Shown: in pieces, positions 23,124 to 32,412 of the stretch
Layout of the letters: every line of letters begins with the position of its first letter
How positions within the stretch are numbered: the first letter of the stretch is position 1
Assembly (NCBI RefSeq): GCF_030269925.1
Contig: NC_085128.1
Coordinates: 11,224,501-11,288,500 of the forward strand
Origin: Bombyx mori
Lineage: Eukaryota > Arthropoda > Insecta > Lepidoptera > Bombycidae
Length of the DNA stretch: 64,000 bases
Direction: 5' to 3'
Notes under the pieces: model-generated
The model's input: the letters and a program-made list of their open reading frames with translations, nothing else
Databases searched by the model: none
Told to the model about the DNA's origin: nothing
Translations under genes and position numbers: made by a program

Positions 23124-23369
23124 TTACTGGTGGCAGGAGTTCTTGTGAGTCCATGCGGGTAGGTACCACCGCCCTGCCTATTTCTGCCGTGAAGCAGTAA
23201 TTCGTTTCGGTTTGAAGGGTGGGGCAGCCGTTGTAACTGTACTTGAGACCTTAGAACTTATATATCTCGGGGTGGGTGACGCATTTGCGTTGTGGATGTC
23301 TATGGGCTCCAGTAACCACTTGGCACCAGGTGGGCTGTGAGCTCGTCCCATCTAAGCAATAAAAAAAAA
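23124..23369 (+). repeat. Bm1 SINE, body only
   Basis: Runs from ACTGGTGGCAGGAGTTCTTG to CTAAGCAATAAAAAAAAA. Plus orientation, few differences from neighbours. Confidence 0.92.
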
Positions 23370-23783
23370 CCTATTGATTTGAAACATTGGCATAACAGCC
23401 CTGAGCTATATTTGCATTCATGCCATAGGCCACATGCCACATCCTTGTCATCATTACTTTCTGCATTATTGTTTGCTACTCAGGATAAATTAAGGCTTGC
23501 TAATTTCATACTGAAATAGAATAAGCGATGCTATCGACAAGCATAAATAAGAAACTACAGAGCGTTGCTGCTGACAAATAAAAGCGGAAAAAAATAGTGG
23601 AGAAGGTTTTTACTCACGCCACGCGAGAATATAAGCCAACACATAAGCAGAAATTGTTCAGTGAAAATCATAAAAGTGTGGGAATTTTAAGCTATTAAAT
23701 AAATAAAATACATTAAGGTGCTGTAAGTTGTATGTAACTTGTATTTTAAACTTTAATACATCTTATAGTTATTGTTGTGAATG

Positions 23784-23955
23784 AGCAGACGATCTTTGAC
23801 CCACCTTATGAGTTCAATAGTTACCGAAAAACATAGACATTACAACGTAAATGCCGCCACACACCTTGAGATATATGATGTCAAAATTTCAATTGTATTG
23901 TATACTTGTTGTCACAAACAGTAGGAATAGGTAAGATGGTGAATTTGCGCTAACA
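23784..23955 (-). repeat. Decayed Bm1 SINE
   Basis: Fragments in Bm1 order survive: GACCCACCTTATGAGTTCAA, CATAGACATTACAACGTAAA, CACCTTGAGATATA and GGAATAGGTAAGATGGTG. Many substitutions and gaps mark it as old. Confidence 0.65.
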
Positions 23956-26900
23956 TACCGCAATTAGGAAAAAAATAAAAAAGCTTAAAACGTTGTTTCA
24001 TTTTAATCATTTGTGTTCCTATAAATTATTTTCAGTTGCTGGAAACTCTTGAAAATTTAACTTCACGATCAAGCCCATTCTTCGAACTCCAAAATACTGC
24101 AATATCACAACAATGTCGAGGCTCTCAATCTTGGGTCGGTGAGTTTACGCGTTTGACGTCTGGCACTGACAAGTTCAACGTTAAATTCAATTTATCTCTC
24201 AGAACAGTCCTACAGTTATAGTAAATTACACAACAACAAGAATAACGGCCATAATTAAGTTTTGTGCTTAGACTTTCACGCTGATATTTATTGCTCGAAT
24301 AATGATTGAGAAATTAAATTAATCACAACACAGCTACTGGGATTTTGAGCAGTTTTGTTTTTAAAATCAAGAGTTGCAGGTACTTTTATCTGTACTCATG
24401 TAATGAAGCTCTGAAAAAAAATTGATAAATGATTGCACGATAGCGTCTCCGAAGACCACTACTATAAATAAATTTGCTTTCACTTCGCCGACTTGGTCTT
24501 GTACTACTTTTAAATGGTTAGATTTACTTTGACAGCCGAAGTTTCCAGTTCCAAATAAGATACAGCAAATAGAATATAATCATAGTAAGTGCACTTTAAA
24601 GTACTATACTAGGTTATTTCAGTGGACGTCTGCTCTCAAATTTTTGCTGTAAACGGTCTAACATTTTACGACAGATACTCACTCCTACGAGTAACCTACA
24701 CTGCTTCTCGAGAGATTGCGGAAATCATTGAGTGGATGGGGCTACAAAATAAACATTTCTAAACCGCTATATTCAAGCCAAATGGAAGTGTCTGGCGAAG
24801 TTTTGGGTCCAGTTTCAAAATTTAAATTGATGATTATATTTACCACATTTACCAGAGATACAAATTATCTTAGAAATAACTTAGCAAGTAGCTAAGCTTA
24901 CATTAAATAACTATGTATATTTAGATTTTCTGAAATCGTTTTTCGATAGTAACGTTTGTAAAAATTTCAAGAAATGTTTTGGCGCAATATAAAATAGCCT
25001 TGTCAAGCGATTCCAAAAGGAAATCAAATTCCACAGAAAAAGTGGTATAACTTGTCGATTCTGTCTGCTGGCGAATTCGGAATAGATCTGATATTCGAAT
25101 ATATCGCTAATGCGAGTATTCCATCTCACGGTCGGACGAGCGATGCATATTTGATTTGTTTCCAATTTACACTGCGTAGGTACAGCGGTGACGCGTGCCG
25201 CAAAAAATATTGGTGGGATCATGCGTCTATCATGTGCATTTGCATCGGGGCTATCAATGAACAAAACTTTCATCGGAAGCCTATTAATACATATTTGTAT
25301 TTCAGTGAAAATTGAGTCAGTAAGTTATTGTTTTATCTCTTTGTTCTTTACCTGAATTGTTTTTTCGTTTACGGCCCGTTGTTTAATAGGTGTCGGTGGT
25401 AATATTTATGTTAAACTAGTTTCGCTTCGATCGTTATCTTCAATGTAATGAATGTATTTTCTGGTTGCGTACATTGCCTGAATGAACGTATAGTAAGTAC
25501 ATTTATAAGTTATGTAGTGTGGTATGTTTGGTAGCTTTAGAAGAGCATAAGCCCATCTCTTGTCGTGAACGTTGTAAAGACCACTACTACTTGTACTAAC
25601 TGGTGATATGGCGTAATAAAAACCGGCATGCGTTAGAGTTGTAAAGGTCAAATCGTTATGCAATAGCATTGTATCTTTGACCCCGTGCTTAACATAAAGA
25701 AGGCAATTCAAATTCTACGAGCTCTAGTCCACTACTTGGTAGGCCTGAATATATCTATCTATGCACACTAAAAAAAAAGTATCATGTTAAAAGCATTTCA
25801 AGAATATGTCAAACCAATTAAAATTGAATCTAGTTTTTATTCCATTAATTTATTTGTAACATCTGGCGTTTCGGTGACCTTCTTTACAGTTTTAGTGATC
25901 GCAGATCACAATCTTTCTCTTAGTATATTTGTGAGTTTTAGTGGGTCGCTTAAGTTATTAGAAGGAAACTTCACGACCGTACCTAAATTGTACCCCAAAA
26001 TAGTCTCAATAAAACGGTTTTATGGTCTTTAAATTGGTGACCTGCGACGGATAACATGCCTTAAATCCGTTATATAAGAAGCGCTTTATTATAATTGACA
26101 ATGTCAGTTCAGCTCATCCATGGATCGAACCAATTTTCAAATTCACCCTAAAATTAGCCGGTATCCCAGCGTCATCAGGCTTACCGTAGCTGATTCTTGG
26201 TCTACCTAGGTTTGTGCCATGCACTTTCAATCTTAAAAGTCCACCATTGTCCTAGGATTGTATGGTATCAAAATCAATTATTTTTGGAGCTTTGCCACCC
26301 GAAGGTAACCAAAATAGCATTATCGCTTTATTTCAACTTACCGTAAACTTCGAAGAATATTGATATTTACCATCCACTGTGTCTCAAAAGGGAACCGTAA
26401 TTTGGACGGAACCCAACTAAGGTGTCTTTGGTATGTAAAGTTCATTCCTGTATATGGTATTCCTCATATTATATTATTATATTCCTCCTATTATATCCGT
26501 ATTAATATGTCTTTCTTTTTTTAGTTTCCAAACTGACATTTAAAATAATAATTGTTATAACATCGTGGGCAGTGAACGCAAACGCTTGATACAGTTATGT
26601 CCGGATACCTCACTGTCTATACACATTGTGTGCAGACGGGAAATGGGAGCGTTGCTGCCGAAATAGCCTCACGGACCGTTTTGGTCGTGAATGCAAATTA
26701 ATCTCTACGTTGCTCGCCAATCGCTTCTACTGTCTTCTAATTCTGAATACTAAGTACTAAGCACTAATAACACAACTAATCCTTTTATGAACGACAAAAG
26801 AATACTAATATTGTGGTACTCGGATAGTGGGGCTCGTGTTTAATCTACTTGAAAAACATTAAGCCGAACAAATCCCATTACAGCGCTTTACAGGGTTAAA

Positions 26901-28089
26901 ACAGTTTAAATTGCGAATCCTGTAGCTCCTGAAGATGAATTAATAAATTTTAGTAAGGCGATTTGTGGTTAAAAATGTATGTTGTACTAGTATTTAAATC
27001 TAATCTAAAAATACGAAATTATGTAAATTCGCATTTACAAATTGCATTAGTATCAAAGTGATTATGGATGATAATGGATATTGAAGTTCAAAGAGACAAA
27101 TAAAAACTGTAAGATATTCGAAATCTTTTATTAAGAAAATAATAAAATAAAACTGTCATTTTAACCTTTAGTGAAGACTTAAAAACGTATTTTGGAAAAT
27201 TTACATTGTAAAACTTTTTATCTTTTTTGAAAACGTTCATTTTACATGTTTTCTAAAATAAATGTGCAATATTCATAAACAGTCGCGGGTTAAGTGGAGA
27301 CGGGTCTGTTTACATTATGAATTAAATTTACATTTAAATGTTCCACTTATCTTTTAGTCTACATGTACGTTCAAAACTAATGAGCTTGTGCATTTTTATT
27401 TAATACTATCTCTATTTTAAAATTTGAATCCAACTACTTAACTCGCAGTTACAGAAGTCTTTAGACAAAAACCATTTGTGAATTAAATTATTTGTGTAAA
27501 CAATGTTTCTCAGTTTTTGATAAAGTGGTTATCGGATTTTAAAGACACATCGTGAATGATACTGCTTACATTAAGACTTATTATGATTGAAATATTAATT
27601 TTAAATGTACCTTGACTATCCTAATTTTCAGAACAAAAAATCAGAACAAAAAATTTTTTCACTGTCGAATAAGGTAGAAGAGTGAAACCCTTGTGATTTC
27701 CAATTTCTTCTATCATACTTTATAAAAATATTAGAAATTTACATACCAAAACTGGTTAGGATATATAGCTATTCTATTCTATATAATAAAGATCAGAATC
27801 AAATGGACAATAAAATATGTCAAATGTACTTAATATTATAGTAGAGCTTAGTGTTAAAAGGTAGAGTGACGATACATCTCCCGCAACGTCGACTGGTGCA
27901 GTTAAAATGATTCTCACGTCTTGTAGCAACCGACGAGGCGACGTCTGGTAACCGCGTTCCCAACTGATTTTATATTTATACTGAACAAATATGTCATTTC
28001 TGAATTTAAGTGTGAACGTCTTGCTCGCATCGGCGGTAAAGCGGTTCCTATTTGAAGGACTGAATATCCGATATATGTTTAAATTGAGA
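23956..28089. other. Unique sequence, no supported gene
   Basis: Several open frames occur (24,911-25,273 minus, 120 codons with ATG; 25,052-25,315 plus; 25,406-25,711 minus, no ATG; 25,784-26,032 plus) but none shows a recognisable domain, and the two largest overlap antisense. No repeat family was recognised. The rest is AT-rich. Confidence 0.4.
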
Positions 28090-28370
28090 ATTAGACCTCA
28101 TGTCTATTCTTCTTCTTCGTCGCTTCTTCATTACTGAGGGTCGTGACCACCTTGGTCCAGTTTTTGCACCAACTTCCTCCAATGTTGCCTGCATTCGGCT
28201 TGCTTAATGGCGCCCGGGACGCTGGTGTTTGTGGCCTCTTTGACAATGTCTGTCCACCTGGTTGGAAATCTTCTTCGACTTCTTTTTCTTTCCACGTGAC
28301 CTAAAATTATTAATTTTTCCAAGTTCTCCGGATTTCGTCGGGCCATGGCTATTCGTTATATGAAATTCGC
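28090..28370 (-). mobile_element. LINE fragment: RT C-terminal end
   Basis: The minus-strand frame 28,346-28,131 (71 codons, ATG) reads GHVERKRSRRRFPTRWTDIV and later RQHWRKLV and GHDPQ before its stop. This is the signature C-terminus of RTE/CR1-like LINE proteins found in insects ('GH..R....R...RW.D......A..R..WR.L......DPQ'). A TCTTCTTCTTCG run follows on the plus strand, as in related fragments. It is the 5'-truncated end of an element and has no catalytic RT residues. Confidence 0.8.
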
Positions 28371-28799
28371 GTTACGATATTATGATAGACTTTCTGTGCA
28401 TTCTTGATAACCTTATTGTGATCGACGAGTCCGTTATATTAATTTACTACGAACGTGGTAATGTTTGCATTACATTGAATCTTATACGAGTATAATTTTT
28501 AGAGATTAACAAATACCATCGAACTATTCAGTTGGGTATCATATTCTGATGTGCAAATATTATAGTATCTCAACAGGAAAGTCTATGACAAATGTATATT
28601 AATTACCAAGGATGATGTACGGTAATGATATGATCACCTTACCTGAAGGCCCTCCTAAAAATTAATGAAGACGACAACCTTTGGTATTTCCTTGCGCGTT
28701 CGCATCAGAAATGGGGAGATTCGCAGGAAAACCATGGTAAACCGTATATAGTACGAAAGATTGCAAGGTCAAAATAACCGTGTAGAGGGTTTGTAGTAC

Positions 28800-29010
28800 A
28801 GACGGATTCTTCTTTTTCTTCTATATCGTTCCCTCACTACTGAGGATCGCGACCACATGCGACGTACTCCCAATGTGCTCGATCATGGGTGGTATGGACT
28901 GCATGGATACTGGTGCCCAAAATGTTTTCGAGTGGCAACCGGCATCGGTAGGCGCAATGTCGTAAGACTTTTCACTAGGTAGTTTCACGATATTTGAAGA
29001 CCGCTGGAGT
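28800..29010 (-). repeat. Decayed LINE fragment
   Basis: TTCTTCTTTTTCTTCTATAT followed by CACTACTGAGGATCGCGACC parallels the fragment at 28,100 (CTTCTTCATTACTGAGGGTCG). It is probably a second, more decayed LINE 3' end of the same kind and orientation. Confidence 0.5.
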
Positions 29011-29069
29011 CCATTGGATGCGAATCACTGGATTGTTCAATCCGAACGAATCGTGAGAAAAGTCTTTTT

Positions 29070-29362
29070 TATTTTTATTTTTTATTGCTTACATGGGTGG
29101 ACGAGCTCACAGCCCACCTGGTTGTTAAGTGGTTACTGGAGCCCATAGCTCCAGCGTAACATCCATACAGCGTAAATGCGCAACCCACCTTGAGATATAA
29201 GTTCTAAGTTCTCAGTATAGTTACAACGGCTGCCCCACCCTTCAAATCGAAAAGCATGACTGCTTCACGGCAGAAATAGGCAGGGTGGTTGTATCTACCC
29301 GTGCGGACTCACAAGAGAAGTATCTACCCGTGCGGACTCACAAGAGGTCCTTCCAGCAATAA
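29070..29362 (-). repeat. Bm1 SINE with an internal duplication
   Basis: Reverse body from ATTGCTTACATGGGTGGACG to GGTCCTTCCAGCAATAAAA. Near its 5' end a segment is present twice: TATCTACCCGTGCGGACTCA followed by CAAGAGAAG and then again TATCTACCCGTGCGGACTCA, CAAGAGGTCC. A second small duplication (CCATAGCTCCAGCGTAACATCCATACAGCG) alters the middle. Confidence 0.9.
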
Positions 29363-29667
29363 AATAAAAAAGCAATAAAAAAAGTCCATATATAGCAGTG
29401 GATCTCTTTAGGCTACTGAGAATTATGGGAAAGCGTCCAGAAAGTTTTTTTTTGTTTAACAAGCTTGATAACTAAAACATGAAGCGTAGTGACTTTACAA
29501 GGGGAATTTAACTTTTATGTCTATGACAAATAAAACACAACAATCCTGTTTGTGAAACGAATTATAAAAAGGGAGAGGGATATAAAAAGTTTGTTCTTCT
29601 AACTTGCTTAATTTGTAACTTTAAATGATCTCAGTTTTATTGGTATGTACTATATGTAGTTCATATT
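29363..29667. other. AT-rich spacer, no gene seen
   Basis: Nothing recognisable. Confidence 0.4.
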
Positions 29668-29890
29668 TTATATGAAACTAGCTGACCCGGCAAACTTCGT
29701 AGTGCCTCAATCGATAAATAAAAGACCTAAACTTTATTTAATTTTGAGCATTTTCATATTTGTCTACCTTTTAAACCTTCTCTGGACTTTCACAAATAAT
29801 TCAATACCAAAATTAGCCAAATCGGTCCAGCCGTTCTCGAGTTTTAGCGAGACTAACGAACAGCAATTCATTTTTATATATGTAGATTAG
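29668..29890 (+). repeat. Dispersed repeat, CTAGCTGACCCGGC family, copy 1
   Basis: Starts CTAGCTGACCCGGCAAACTT, then CCTCAATCGATAAATAAAAG, and ends AAATCGGTCCAGCCGTTCTC, GAGTTTTAGCGAGACTAACG and TATATGTAGATT. A longer copy lies in reverse at 41,180-41,488; compared with it this one has an internal deletion of roughly 80 bp. It is a common lepidopteran repeat type, probably LINE-derived. Confidence 0.75.
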
Positions 29891-30428
29891 ATTTCTTGGA
29901 AAATTCTTCAAATTATAGTTTCTCTTTGTATTAATTGAGATGATGACAGATGAAAACATAAATTCTTATTATATAGAATTTACTCTGGTTGTGAGTTCGT
30001 ATTTGTAAAGTTGAAATAAGAGCTAAGTTAGTACTTTGTTTTTCCATTAGTATAGTAAAACAAAATTTTGTATCGTTTCATCTCAAAAAGCATTCAGCTC
30101 TTGCTTACATTTGAGAGTACATTTACAAACGTGCGAGAGTGTCGCATTGATATGTTTAATCTGTTGAAGTGAAGTAACAAAACGTGTCTCGCAACGTCAA
30201 TGCAGTTTACATTACATTCCTTTTACATCGCGAAGAGTTTCGTGGCGTTATTTTGAAATCAAGACAAAACAGCTTTATAAACAAAGAAAAAAAATTGACG
30301 ACTATTCGTTCATGTAATTTAAAAATATAATATGATTTTCATTTTAAAATTTTTTTGTTATGATGAACTTATACTATTTGTCTATGAGAAGAACTAACCC
30401 CAACAATAGATATTCACGGTATCTATAG
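29891..30428. other. AT-rich sequence, no gene seen
   Basis: No coding or repeat feature recognised up to the target-site duplication of the full-length LINE. Confidence 0.45.
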
Positions 30429-30490
30429 ACTTCAGATCACATTCCGATAGAGGCACCCGTCACGTGCGGACGTGCTCATCGTCCACTCGA

Positions 30491-30550
30491 TCGCCCGGTC
30501 TTTGTTCGCCCGGCTTTTGTTAGCCCGGCCATTGTTCGCGCGGCCTGTGT
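30491..30550 (+). repeat. Four tandem 15-mers in the LINE 5' UTR
   Basis: Four 15-bp units follow each other: TCGCCCGGTCTTTGT, TCGCCCGGCTTTTGT, TAGCCCGGCCATTGT and TCGCGCGGCCTGTGT. They begin 50 bp from the element's 5' end, where jockey-type elements keep an internal RNA polymerase II promoter. A regulatory role is inferred only from position. Confidence 0.8.
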
Positions 30551-30690
30551 TCGTGATACATCTGCCGACCAAGTGTGTTTCCTGGAAGCTTTTATTTGTT
30601 TTGTTTTAGTTATTTTTGTGTTCGTGGAACATTTGCCGACAAAGTGGTTTCCTGCAAGTATTTATTTGTTTTGTTTCTTTTCGTAATTTC
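30547..30690 (+). repeat. Two 71-bp direct repeats in the LINE 5' UTR
   Basis: GTGTTCGTGATACATCTGCC at 30,547 recurs as GTGTTCGTGGAACATTTGCC at 30,618, each followed by an AAGTG...TTTCCTG...AAG-TTTATTTGTTTTG block. The period is 71 bp. Confidence 0.75.
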
Positions 30691-30789
30691 TGTTTTGTTG
30701 TGCTTTTTCTTTGTCCTGTAGTAATCGCGCCGCATTGCCACCTGTGTTCAATAGAACCGCTCAGGTCCGAGAAGTTGGGGCCTCGCCGC

Positions 30790-32409
30790 ATGGCAAGTGT
30801 TTTCAAGACCCGGGGCCGCCCCACCTGGGTACTCAGCGATCATGGACGCTGTATTCGCGGAATTTCTCCGACTTCGCCACCCACAGCTCGCCTCGGAGTT
30901 TCTGGCCTTCAAGGCCAATCACACTGCGAGGACTCCGCCGCGCTCGCTGCTCCTGCGTCGCCTGTACCTGCGTGCAGAGCTTCTGCATTGAGCACCGCAG
31001 CCTCTGTCGTGCCTGCCGCTCCCGTGTCGCCTATACTGGCGAGAAAAGCTGCTGCGTCGTCCGCCGTGACCATCGTTTCAGCTGAGCGATCATCCGCGGC
31101 CTCCGTCGCGCCCTCTAAAACACCTACACTTGCTCGTAGGTCGCCTGCACCCGCCTCATCGACGGATGGATTCACCCTGGTACAGAAGGGTAAGAAGCGT
31201 GCCGCGGAGTCTCGAGCTCCCGCGGCCGCTAAAATTAGCAAAGCCGTGAACGCGTCGCGCCCCCGCCCTCAGACTCCCGTTGCGCCCCCAGCCCGTGCCA
31301 CTCCGTCGCCGCGTCCGGTGGCACAAAATAAAACCCAGACCCCTCCCCCGGTTATCCTTCAGGAGAAGGCAGCTTGGGATCGAGTTTGCCTAGCCCTTAA
31401 GGCCAAAAATATAAATTTCACGAATGCCCGTAACCTCGCGAACGGCATTCAAATTAAGGTTCAAACACCCGACGACCATAGGGCCCTCTCTTCTTACCTC
31501 CGTAAGGAGCGTATAAGTTTCCATACGTATACGCTCCAGGAGGAGCGCGAACTCCGCGTTGTAATACGCGGAATCCCTAAAGAGTTAGATGTAGAGCTCG
31601 TAAAAGCCGACCTGTTAGAACAAGGCCTACCAGTGAATTCTGTGCACCGTATGCACACCGGTCGCGGTAGGGAGCCATATAATATGGTTCTAGTCGCTCT
31701 CCAGCCTACCCCCGAGGGTAAGAAAATCTTTAACACACAGACCGTCTGTAGGCTCTCTGGTATCGCTGTCGAAGCCCCCCATAAAAAAGGCACTCCTAGC
31801 CAGTGCCATAACTGTCAATTGTACGGGCACTCTTCCCGTAACTGTCACGCGCGCCCCCGATGTGTTAAGTGTTTGGGCGATCACGCCACGGCCCTCTGCG
31901 CTCGCGACCAAAAAACCGCGACGGAACCGCCTAGCTGCGTCCTGTGTCGAACACAGGGTCACCCCGCGAATTACCGTGGTTGCCCCCGAGCCCCTAAAAT
32001 AAATCGCCGCGTCGCCCGCCAAAACCGCCTCCGAGCTTCCGGCCCAGACATCAAAGCCTCGGCACCCTCTGCGACGCAGGCTAAGCCAGCGTTCGTTCCG
32101 GCGGCGGTGCCCAGTGTCTCGGCCTGGGCAAAACCGCTGCCGTACACGAACACGGCTACAACTCCCTCCTCCGCGATTCGTCCCGCCCCCGCGACTCGTC
32201 CCTCTCCCGCGACTTGCCCTCCGACCGCGTCCGACAATCTCGCTTTAGCGATCGACTTCTTTCAGTCGATCAACTTTGAGCGCGTTAACGCTTTGGGCGA
32301 CGCCATTCGCGCTGCCTCCACTGCACAACACTTTATCGCCGTTGTGCAGGAATACGCCGACGTATACGCGTCATTAAATACGTACGTCCTCCCCTCACTC
32401 CGCCGGTAA
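30790..32409 (+). CDS. LINE ORF1 protein (nucleic-acid-binding, CCHC)
   Basis: The first ATG in the long frame is at 30,790, giving 539 residues. The N-terminal third is Ala/Pro/Ser-rich and of low complexity. C-terminally lie three zinc knuckles: CHNCQLYGHSSRNC (about residue 339), CVKCLGDHATALC (358) and CVLCRTQGH...GC (383). Jockey-type ORF1 proteins bind element RNA and form the particle with ORF2. An alternative ATG at 30,842 in another frame opens MDAVFAEFLRLRHPQLASEF, which looks more protein-like than the overlapping start of this frame but ends at 30,991. A one-base indel near 30,930-30,960 may therefore have separated the true N-terminus from the body. ORF2 starts 3 bp after the stop. 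Confidence 0.85.
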   Translation: MASVFKTRGRPTWVLSDHGRCIRGISPTSPPTARLGVSGLQGQSHCEDSAALAAPASPVPACRASALSTAASVVPAAPVSPILARKAAASSAVTIVSAERSSAASVAPSKTPTLARRSPAPASSTDGFTLVQKGKKRAAESRAPAAAKISKAVNASRPRPQTPVAPPARATPSPRPVAQNKTQTPPPVILQEKAAWDRVCLALKAKNINFTNARNLANGIQIKVQTPDDHRALSSYLRKERISFHTYTLQEERELRVVIRGIPKELDVELVKADLLEQGLPVNSVHRMHTGRGREPYNMVLVALQPTPEGKKIFNTQTVCRLSGIAVEAPHKKGTPSQCHNCQLYGHSSRNCHARPRCVKCLGDHATALCARDQKTATEPPSCVLCRTQGHPANYRGCPRAPKINRRVARQNRLRASGPDIKASAPSATQAKPAFVPAAVPSVSAWAKPLPYTNTATTPSSAIRPAPATRPSPATCPPTASDNLALAIDFFQSINFERVNALGDAIRAASTAQHFIAVVQEYADVYASLNTYVLPSLRR

Positions 32410-32412
32410 TCA

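Noticed and set aside
24911..25273. 120-codon minus-strand frame with ATG
   Set aside because: No recognisable domain, overlapped antisense by an 87-codon frame, and no splice or promoter context. Could be tested by homology search.
25406..25711. 101-codon minus-strand frame
   Set aside because: No ATG start, no domain, and no similarity to any repeat protein that I know.
30909..31241. Antisense open frames across the LINE ORFs (also 31,494-32,237 and 33,554-34,469)
   Set aside because: They are shadows of ORF1 and ORF2 in G+C-rich coding sequence.
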